Source of the DNA: Lunularia cruciata
Taxonomy: Eukaryota > Streptophyta > Marchantiopsida > Lunulariales > Lunulariaceae
Assembly (NCBI GenBank): GCA_948567375.1
Contig: OX419757.1
Location: 7,006,001-7,070,000, forward strand
Direction: 5' to 3'
DNA length: 64,000 nucleotides
This document shows positions 1 through 8,000 of this stretch, one piece after another. Position 1 is the stretch's first letter, and the number at the start of each line of letters is the position of its first letter. The notes below the pieces were generated by a model that ran no database searches, had not been told where the DNA came from, and worked only from the letters and a program-made list of their open reading frames with translations. The translations under genes and the position numbers were made by a program.

Positions 1-204
1 CCAGAGAGCTCACTTCTCTGATGTTGAGCCTTCGAGTTCCTAGCTATGGTGGACAGAGGCCGGCGAGCGTCACCTGGATTCTCTATGCTTGAGTGGGTGT
101 GGCTTGACTATAATCAGTGCCCAGTTGTTGGCAGTTTATAGAGTGACAGATCAAGTACTGATCTGAATTGAGTTGAGTTGAGAATGTTAAGCAATCTGAT
201 TACA
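1..204 (+). repeat. 5' LTR of the methyltransferase element (3' part only)
   Basis: This stretch aligns with 17347-17539 in the 3' LTR, with about six substitutions and an extra GAGTT-type repeat near 170-182. It ends ...TTACA at 204, matching the TGT start of the LTR as a short TGT/ACA inverted end. Roughly 345 bp of the LTR lie outside the window. A primer site is not clear: the following bases include ATCAGAG, only a partial match to an initiator-Met tRNA site. Confidence 0.85.
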
Positions 205-583
205 TCAGAGAAGTGAAGTTAGGGGGAAATCGGGTGCAGGAACGTTGAGTGTTGGTGGTATCTCCAAGCTCGGTGGATCGTGGTAGCTCGATTCAGGTTC
301 TGTGTTTCCCTAGTGTGCAAAAGCTCGTATAGTTGATGCAAATTTGGCAGTTAGGCGGATGGTGTGCGGAAGCGCTGGCCAAATTTCGAGCAAAGAAGGA
401 GCAATTTTTGAGCAGTGTTGTGATTTTGAGCTCAGGAGGTGAAGGCAGGACCAATTTGCTGCGAGTTAGGCTCAGAAAGTGAAATTGAAGGTGGAGTTGG
501 AAAGCTCTTCTCATGAAATTGTGATTTGGAAAAACCCGTTTTGTCAATTTGGCTCGAGTGGAAAGTTAGCGGGGGATTTGGTA

Positions 584-895
584 GACATCCATCTTTAGGG
601 TTTACGTCAGATTTTGGGCCAGAATTGGAGGAGTTTCGCTGTTTGGCCAGATTTGGAGAAGTTTTGCTAGTTTGGAGGAGTTTCGCAGATTTGGAGAAGT
701 TTCGCCAATTTTGGAGGAGGTTCGAAGGGGCATTTGGCGGACATCCATCTTTAGGGTTTACGTCAGATTTTACGTCAGATTTTACGCCAGAATTGGAGGA
801 GTTTTGCTGTTTGGCCAGATTTGGAGAAGTTTTGCTAGTTTGGGGGAGTTTCGCAGATTTGGAGAAGTTTCGCCAATTTTGGAGGAGGTTCGAAG
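584..895 (+). repeat. Two-unit tandem repeat (period 156 bp) with telobox motifs
   Basis: Two near-identical units start at 584 and 740. Each begins GACATCC followed by a TTAGGGTTT telobox (595-603 and 751-759), then a run of shorter internal repeats of the type TTGGAGAAGTTT and TTGGAGGAGTTT. Unit 2 carries an extra TACGTCAGATTT. The same TTAGGGTTT word occurs in the element's LTR at 17295-17303. In plants teloboxes are known binding sites for telomere-repeat-binding proteins; any role here is inference. Confidence 0.85.
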
Positions 896-1074
896 TGGCA
901 ACAAGAAAGGCCTCATTTGGCTGAATTTCGGCGTTTCGAGGCATAGGGCTGTGGGCTATGAGAGGCTACGAAGGCCTAGAAGGGCCAGAACTGGCTTGCT
1001 GGCGTGAGGCTAGCTAGTTTAGTGTAGATCTTGGTCATTGGTTGGCAAAATCTGCCTTTCTTGCTAGATTGCGC

Positions 1075-1142
1075 GCAACAGGGTTTGACCCCTAGATCTC
1101 TTGTTCCTAGACTGGTGCCCTAGCCAACTGGTCCACCCTCAC
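1075..1142 (-). other. tRNA-like (SINE-head-like) sequence in the leader
   Basis: On the minus strand TGGACCAGTTGG (1135 to 1124) matches the RNA polymerase III A-box consensus at 11 of 12 positions. GGGTCAAACCC (1091 to 1081) matches the B-box at 10 of 11. The 32 nt between them is normal for a tRNA, and an AGG triplet sits in a plausible anticodon-loop context. The acceptor and anticodon stems do not pair, so it is not a working tRNA. It may be a tRNA-derived SINE fragment or a tRNA fossil captured in the leader. Confidence 0.4.
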
Positions 1143-1783
1143 TTGTTGTCATAGTGACTGTGCCACTGTTATCCATACACATGTAGCTTTGGCTAGGAGA
1201 GGCAGTTTGATCCCATTCTTGGTGATCCTGGTAGCTTAGGACTTAGATACAAACTACTCTTATGTCAAATGCCAAATGGTGGCAGAGTCAGTCCCGTGTT
1301 GTGTTATGAGATGGAGGGTTTTCGTTTAGATTTCTTGTGATTGGATCCCCTCCATTCTCTACTTCCTGTTTGTGCACCACGTTTGTGTGAGGTGCCTTGA
1401 CTTTTGAGCGTTGGTGCTCTGGTGTGCTCTCGGTGTGCTCTCGGTGGTGAGGCTGGAGTGATGACCAGTCAGACTACCTTTGTTTCTCTCCGGTGAGGCA
1501 GAAAGTGATGACCTGCAGACCGTGAGAGTGCGTGTTATGATGGCAGGTTACAGGTTGCCCTTCCCCTAGTGTAGTTATCTTGGTAGAGTTACATTAGTGG
1601 GTAGTGTTTAGTTGGTGTTGGCACTTGGTGGGGTACTTGCGGTTGCAGTTGGTGGTTCGGGTTTGCTGTTGTAGTTACGTGGTCACGACGGAGTTCTTTG
1701 GAGATTCCTGAGGAGTTAGCCCTGCAGTACGCAGTGGGTTTACTTGGAGTGGTGCTCGGTATCAGCCTGTATCTCAGGTCCCA

Positions 1784-2765
1784 ATGAGGGAGGAGATTGA
1801 CTCTGAGTTGGAGTTCGACACAGGAGCTGATTCAGTTGAGAGTGCACTTGGTGTGTCCGCACCGTTGTTGTGGGACATGGACGAGATTTATGGGGCCCCA
1901 AAGGCCCTAGGCGTTACTCTGGTATAGTGGGTACCATTGAGTTGGATGACTTCATCCATGAGTTCGATAGTTGGTGTGATCTGCAGCAGATGCGGAACCC
2001 GACTTTGTTCATACCCTTCATGGCATGGAAGGGGTTGTTTCAGCACTTGGAGGGTCCACCGATGGACGACTACCATGAGTTCAGGAGAGCTCATTTGGAG
2101 GAGATTGAGTTATGGAGACAGTATTGGTCTCCACACTATGTCCCCATCACTTTAGGCTCGGTGGCCAGGAGTAGATCGGCTGTACCTACGAGTTCTAGCT
2201 CGAGTAGTGTGGGTGGAGCTAGTGGAGGTGCACTAGTCGGAGATAGTGCTACTACGAGTGGAGGTACCGCTGCAGGAGGTGGTGTGGTACCAAGGTTTAA
2301 CCCCATGGTTGAGTTCTTCCTATGTTTGAGGCAGAACTACTAGGGAGTGCGGACTGACAAGCTAAGGAGCTTGCAAGAGTTCCAGCGGAAGGCTGGAGAG
2401 AGCCTACGCGAGGCATACACTCGCATGAGGCGGCTGATCAGTTTCACTCAGGGAGTTACTGAGGCCCAGGCAGTCCAGTTTTGGTATGGGATACTGGACA
2501 GGGAGTTGCGACGTAGAGTTCGTGATGCTACGTTGTTGCAGGCTACTTCGCCCACTTTGGCAATAGTCTTTGGTTTGGCTGAGCGTATTGAGCTCAACAT
2601 GGTGGAGGAGAGAGTGGTGACAGCTGGATTTGGTAGAGAGACCTCATCCACGGTTGTGACTTCTTCTAGAGTGCAGCAGAGTGCACCACGCCTAGTTGGT
2701 TTTTGAGGACAGGGTGGACAGCCCAGATCCTATGGAGCGAGTGGAGGGCCTAGTGGAGTTAGACC
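1784..2765 (+). pseudogene. gag, 5' part, of the methyltransferase element (split by the nested element)
   Basis: This is the retrotransposon capsid/nucleocapsid precursor. The likely start is ATG 1784; that frame runs acidic for about 45 codons and meets a stop, while the main frame is open from 1870, so a frameshift near 1890-1920 is probable. The core from about 1935 has a gag-type helical region, a Ser/Gly-rich linker (about 2180-2290) and a second block with the LRSLQEFQRKAGESLREAY stretch typical of Ty3 gag. Stops at 2341 (TAG) and 2704 (TGA) break the frame. The reading frame continues exactly into 10606 once the nested element and its target duplication are set aside. Confidence 0.75.
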
Positions 2766-3457
2766 TGTAACACCCATTTGTGCATGTGTGTGGTATTGTG
2801 ATATTTAGCTTGGTATTACAAGTACTTAAGAGATATTATTTATATAGAGATAAAGGATGGTTCTATATTAGTCATGGTTAGCTAAAGTTAGTCATAGCTA
2901 AGATAGATGGGACCTTACTTTAGAGGAAGTAGAAAAGATGAGCACCACTATTTTGGATTTTAGTGTGTTGACTTGGTATTATTCCTAGGTGTTTGGCTTT
3001 GGGGAAAGAGTTGAGAACTCTTGGGCCCGCAAGCCTTTTTGTTTTGGATTCTTCTTTAGTCCAAGGATAGCCCATGTGAAGGAATCCTTGCTTTAGTGGT
3101 TGGGTCAAGATAAGACCACATGCTTAGGGGAATATGCCCATGTGAATGGATATTCCTTTCTACTTTTTGACTTTACTTGACTTTTAGTCTAGTAACTTGA
3201 GTTACTACGGTAATTAGTAACTTTAGTACGTAACTATTTCACAAGTATATAAACAAGGAGTGAGGAGGTACTCATCATCCTTTCATTTGCAACTATCTCT
3301 CTCTCATTGAGTTCTCTAGTGAGCAATGTCTTGAGTCTTGGAGTGTTAGCCTTGGAGGAGTATGATGGAGTTGGGGTTCCTTGCCTTCTTAGTCCATGGT
3401 GCGCTACCATAATAGCCATCAGAGGTTCATCCTGAGTGAGAGACAGGCCGGCTCACA
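2766..3457 (+). repeat. 5' LTR of the nested element
   Basis: 692 bp, starts TGTAACACCC and ends GGCTCACA. It is the same as 9912-10603 throughout as read by eye (constant offset 7146). It contains a TATA box, and a palindrome-like GTAACTTGAGTTAC near 3189-3202. Confidence 0.95.
3246..3252 (+). promoter_or_regulatory. LTR TATA box
   Basis: TATATAA in the 3' third of the LTR, repeated in the right LTR at 10392-10398. Transcription of the element probably starts about 30 bp downstream, which would place the R region in the last 180 bp of the LTR. This is inferred from position and motif only. Confidence 0.6.
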
Positions 3458-3461
3458 TTTT

Positions 3462-3479
3462 TGGTTCCGTTGCCGGGAC
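3462..3479 (+). promoter_or_regulatory. Primer-binding site, tRNA-Glu type
   Basis: TGGTTCCGTTGCCGGGAC lies 4 nt after the LTR. It is complementary to a tRNA 3' end of the form CAACGGAACCA preceded by a CCCGG T-stem, which is the known end of plant nuclear tRNA-Glu. Athila/Tat elements usually use a related tRNA-Asp site, TGGCGCCGTTGCC. Confidence 0.75.
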
Positions 3480-3498
3480 CTCTCTAGAAGGCAAGATA

Positions 3499-3669
3499 AT
3501 GTTCCGCGTCCAATTCTACATTAGGCAGAAGGAGGCTATGAGAGCTCACTTGGAGAGAACATTAGGAGAGGAGAGGGCTGAACTTATGTTAGAGAACCAA
3601 GATCCATTTGTATACCCTGTAGTTCATTATGATGTCTTTGAGGTGATTTTGTACATCTTGTACACATGA
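3499..3669 (+). CDS. Short leader ORF a (56 aa) of the nested element
   Basis: The ATG at 3499 opens 56 codons rich in charged residues, ending with DPFVYPVVHYDVFE and VILYILYT. No family is recognised. The stretch from MRAHLE to ILY is similar, position by position, to the 47-codon ORF at 4815-4958 (shared features: MR-x-x-L, TLG, DPFV/EPFV-x-P, YILY). The two look like diverged copies of one module on either side of the zinc-knuckle ORF. It could be translated separately or be an exon of a spliced leader protein; the sequence does not decide. Confidence 0.35.
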   Translation: MFRVQFYIRQKEAMRAHLERTLGEERAELMLENQDPFVYPVVHYDVFEVILYILYT

Positions 3670-4317
3670 GAGGAATTGGAGAGATTGTGTGAGGTGGATT
3701 GCAGATTTTGGGGATTAAGGTGATTTTGGGCAAAATCTCAAGTTTGAGATCTGGACTTGAGATTTCTACACATGATAGCTTGGGGTATTCTTCAGTTAGC
3801 ACACTTGAAATTATTGAGAGAGCTTCTATGCGCACTGGGCTAGAATTTTTGAAAGTTGATAGGGTAAAGTGCTCCCGCAACTGCATGCTCTCTGTAAAAT
3901 TGTACAGAGTCTGCCATTTCTTCAATGTTTAGTGAATTGTCCTGAAAATTTCCAAGAAAATTCACTGCATTGTATCCTACCTGGTGCCACAAAAATTAGA
4001 GAGAGATCATTTTTGCGCAGTGCGTTATGAGTTTTTGAAGTGAGGGGGGTGGTTTTCAGACCAAATCTGAAATATGGGTGCTGAATAGAAAGGTGTCTAG
4101 GCCAAATGGCTCGATGAAAAGATCTAAAATTTTGCAGGGAGGGACGCCCTAGAGTTGTGATCAAGTGTGGAAAATTTCAGAGGACTGTGACATATTAGTT
4201 GGGAGATTTGAGTGACATTGTGAGGAAGGGTCAATTCTGCAGAGTGGAGATCTCATGCATGAGAAGTTTGAGATCAACAAAAAGCATGTTTGAGTGTTTA
4301 GATTCATCTTGGGGAAC
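3670..4317 (+). other. Non-coding part of the nested element's leader
   Basis: No convincing ORF. The AT-rich text contains weakly repeated phrases, such as the similar GAATTTTTGAAAGTTGA (about 3844) and GAGTTTTTGAAGTGAG (about 4028). It may be an intron or plain leader. Confidence 0.4.
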
Positions 4318-4791
4318 ATGGAGAGTCATCAAGAGTGGAAATTGAGATTATGCAAGGTTCCCCAAGGGTTTGAGGTGATTGTAGGGGTGGATTTGAGGAA
4401 AAGAGAGTTTACAATAGAATTTGAAGAGAGTGTTGAGAGGATCCAAAAACCTACACCACTTGGAGGAAAGAGTGAGTCTAAGTGCTTTCTATGTGGAGAG
4501 AAGGGACATAAGGCAAGTTCATGTCCATTGACCTTTGAGAGCAAGAGATTGAGGGAAAGGAGAGGCTTACTTGACTTGGGTTTGCATGTTGGACCTTCTT
4601 CACCAAGATTGGGAGGGAGAAGATCTAAGACCAAGGAGTTGTGTGAGGTTTGTGGAGTTGAAGGACTTCCAAAAGGACATGAGTGTAGTGGAGTAAAAGC
4701 ACTTTTGGAAACTTTGGTGAAGGATCTTGGAGAGAGTCTTAGTACAGCTACAGAAATACTACCACCTTCATCAGCTAGTTCTCAAGATTAG
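4318..4791 (+). CDS. Extra zinc-knuckle protein encoded upstream of gag-pol
   Basis: A 157-codon ORF from ATG 4318, in the same orientation as gag-pol and ending 245 bp before it. It has a CCHC zinc knuckle, CFLCGEKGHKASSC (about residues 56-69), and a second Cys/His cluster, CEVCGVEGLPKGHEC (about residues 107-121), that could bind zinc in a non-classical spacing. The N-terminus resembles no domain I recognise. Extra ORFs before gag are known in some Tat/Ogre-type elements, but I cannot equate this protein with them. Nucleic-acid binding is the reasonable inference. The intact frame in a young element suggests it is functional. Confidence 0.6.
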   Translation: MESHQEWKLRLCKVPQGFEVIVGVDLRKREFTIEFEESVERIQKPTPLGGKSESKCFLCGEKGHKASSCPLTFESKRLRERRGLLDLGLHVGPSSPRLGGRRSKTKELCEVCGVEGLPKGHECSGVKALLETLVKDLGESLSTATEILPPSSASSQD

Positions 4792-4814
4792 TGATGGAGA
4801 TAATCTTTCAACTT

Positions 4815-4958
4815 ATGGATAAACTATCCATGAGAGTTAGATTAATATGCACTTTAGGATTTGATGTTGCTATAGAAATCTTGGAGCAACCTGAACCTTT
4901 TGTGTTCCCTAGAGTGGATTATTCTCAGATGGTGTTAGTCATGTATATACTCTATTAG
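4815..4958 (+). CDS. Short leader ORF b (47 aa), diverged copy of ORF a
   Basis: ATG 4815 to TAG 4956-4958. It ends with PEPFVFPRVDYSQ and VMYILY, matching the C-terminal half of the ORF at 3499-3669. It lies between the zinc-knuckle ORF and gag-pol. Function is not recognised. Confidence 0.3.
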   Translation: MDKLSMRVRLICTLGFDVAIEILEQPEPFVFPRVDYSQMVLVMYILY

Positions 4959-5036
4959 TAATAGAGTGAGAGAAAAGAAAAGAAAAAAAAAAAAAAAAAA
5001 AATTTTGAGAGAAAAGAAAGATAGTGAGGGGTTAAG

Positions 5037-8000
5037 ATGGGGAAACTTCCGGTTTTCTTTGGCAAGGATGGAGAAGATGTGGAGGCCTTTGTGAGAGACT
5101 TCAAGAGAGCTTGCATAGGAAACAATGAGAGGAGGAAGAATGAGTGGGCCTCATTATTACCAGATTTCTTTGAGGATGCAGCACTTACATGGTATGAGTC
5201 AGAATACCAAAAGAGAGAGAGGAGAGAGGGGGAAGAGGAGTCTTGGGAAACTTTGACTTCAGCACTCATTGAGAACTTTCTTCCTGATGAGAGTTATGAG
5301 AGATTGATGAGTGAGGTTACATTTCTCAAGCAAGGAGATGGAGAGAAAATGAGAGTCTATGTGGAAAGAGTGGAAAAATTGGAGTCCAGATTTCGCATAG
5401 TGTTGAGGAAGGGTGGGGATGATGTGGAGACTACAATGATTGGCATAGGGGCCATGCTCACCAAGAATTTTGTGGGAGGATTGAGACCACAAATTAGAAG
5501 CAAGGTGAGATATGAGAAACCTTCTTCCAAGGTTGAAGCTATCAAGATCGCAATTCGTATGGAGGAGAGTTTGGAAGGGGATGAAAGTGATTTGGTGGTG
5601 AAGGAGGTTGTGCATCCTCCTCAAGGCTACAAGTATGGTGGAACTTCTGATACTTTGGTGACAAGGGTTGCACCACAAGTAGTAGTTGCTCCAGTTCTTG
5701 CACCTCCACCAAAAGATCCACTCCAAACCATCACAGAACAACTTGCGGATCTCAAGATCAATGTGGTGCAATTATGGGAGAAGAGAGAGGTGGATCAGAA
5801 TGTAGGGAGAGGGCCTAGGAGTTATGGAAACCATCCATATAGAGGAGGCCAACCAGCCAACAATTTCAATGATAGAAATTGTTTTGGTTGTGGGGGAAGA
5901 GGCCATATCCAAAGGAATTGCCCAAATTCCACTTACCATGGAGGAAGGGGTTATGAGGGAGCCAATAGAGGGAAAGAGGGAGGTAGTGAAACCCAAGTGG
6001 CTCCTAATCCCAACAAAGGTAAGGGGATAGCATCCATAGATGTGGTTGAGAGCAAGTATGAGAAGGGAGAGTGCTCAAACTCCAAGGGTCCTAATTTGGA
6101 GCTTTTGGCACAAGAGAAGAAGAGAGCTTGTTTTGCAGAGGATGTTCACTCTTCTCAAGGATTTACTTCAAGCAAGGGTACTCCTATGTCTACTAGGAGC
6201 ACTCGCACCTCAACACCATCAACAACAAAGACTCCAAGGAAGAAGTTGGGGATGGAGGACTTCTTGATCTCCAAGCAACAATGGAACTACAATGTGTTGG
6301 AGGATGTTGGTAGTCACAAGGCTAACATCACAGTGGGCCAATTAATTGCTTTGAACCCTACCTTGAGAAAGGAGCTTAGAGGTGGTTTGAGTTCTACAAG
6401 GAGCAAGAAGAAGAAGAAGGCAAAAGTTCCAATATCAATGGGGGTGGTGGATGCCAAGCCAGCACCATGGGAAGCTTGTGAATATGCCTCCAAGATTGAT
6501 GTGAGAGTGAATGGTCACAACATCAAGGATGCATTGGTTGATGGAGGATCAGCAGTGAATGCCATGTCAGAAAGGTTGATGAAGAAGTTGGGTATGATAC
6601 CCTCAAGAGCTTCAACATTTGTGGTGAGCATGGCAAACAAGCAACAAGTTCGACCAGTAGGAGTGATGGATAAGGTGGTAGTTTCAGTTATGGGAGTTCA
6701 AAATCTCATGACTTTCCAAGTCTTGAAGGATTCAAGCTATGACTTACTTCTTGGGAGGCCATGGTTGAGAGCAGCACGCACAACTGATCGATGGCACAAA
6801 GGGTACTTAAGGATTGGGCCATCAAACCATAGAGTCACTGTTCCTGTGACTAACACCACCAACACCTCACATTCAGATACCCCATCTTCTGATTATTGGG
6901 AATCTGATTCTGAAGGAGGAGCTTCAGGTGTGGACACAAGCATGGAAGAGGAGACTTCCACGGAGGAGGATGAATCTGAATCTGATTCAGATGTGTATCC
7001 TTTGTGTGCTATGGATTTTGCACCTAAGCCAGAGGTTTTGAAGGACCCAGATAAATCACCATTGACACTTGAGGAGGTAGAGAGAAGGTTATCTACCCTC
7101 AAGTATGGCCCAAATGTTACCAAGGAGGAGAAGGTGAGATTTGAGGAGATTTTCCGCAAGTTCATCCATGTGTTTGCTTTTAGTTACAAGGATTTGAAGG
7201 AAGTCACCTTGGAGGAGCACAAGATAGAGGTGGAGTCACATGCAAGACCAATCCGCCAAAAGCAACGTCGCATTAGCCCACCAATATCTTTGGTTGTGAA
7301 GGAGGAGATTGATAAGCTCAAGGAGGCTGGATTTATCTTTGAGGTGGAGAATTCAGAATGGGTGTCTCCAATTGTCATTGTGAAGAAAAAGAATGGCAAG
7401 CTTCGGGTATGTGTGGATTACAAGAAGCTCAATGCTGTTACCAAGAAGGACTACTACCCATTGCCATTCATTGATGAGATCTTGGAGGAGGTTGCAGGTC
7501 ATGAGAGGTACAGTTTTGGAGATGGTTATAGTGGATATAACCAAATCAAGATTGCACCAGAGCATCAACAACTCACCACATTCACCACACCTTGGGGAAC
7601 TTACGCTTTCAAGGTCATGCCTTTTGGGCTTTGCAATGCTCCAGCCACATTCCAACGGTTCATGAACAAGGTATTTGAACCTTTCATTGGGAAATTTGTG
7701 AGAGATTTCATTGATGACTTTTGTGTCTATGGGAGCAAGGAGGAGCACTTTGAGCACCTAATCAAAGTCTTGCAACGCTTGGATGAGGCAAATGCATCAC
7801 TCAACCCAGAGAAGTGCATTTTTGGATGTGAAGAAGGTCTACTTTTGGGGCACATCATCTCCAAGGATGGAATAGCAGTTGATCTTGAGAAGGTGAGGAA
7901 AATCTCAGACCTTCCATTCCCTTCAAGCTTGACAAAGTTACGCCAATTCTTGGGAATGGTTGGGTACTATAGGAGGTTCATCTTCTCATTTTCCAACAAG

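Larger units (their letters stand above)
205..1783 (+). other. Untranslated leader of the methyltransferase element
   Basis: About 1.6 kb separate the LTR from gag. The stretch contains a two-unit tandem repeat (584-895) and a tRNA-like segment on the minus strand (about 1075-1142). ORFs on both strands at 432-944 look like by-products of the repeat, because both strands stay open and neither resembles a known protein. No further gene is seen. Confidence 0.6.

Noticed and set aside
432-944. Overlapping long ORFs on both strands (170 aa minus, 132 and 111 aa plus)
   Set aside because: They coincide with the 156-bp tandem repeat. Periodic sequence with few stop codons opens both strands, and no domain is seen.
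1075-1142. Functional tRNA gene
   Set aside because: Acceptor and anticodon stems do not pair; retained only as tRNA-like sequence.
2920-3419. Minus-strand ORFs in the LTR, repeated at 10066-10565
   Set aside because: Same LTR sequence twice, antisense to the element; no protein resemblance.
4974-5003. A-rich run before gag-pol, as a possible poly(A) tail of a LINE or processed gene
   Set aside because: It lies inside the intact LTR element between leader ORF and gag, with no target duplication.
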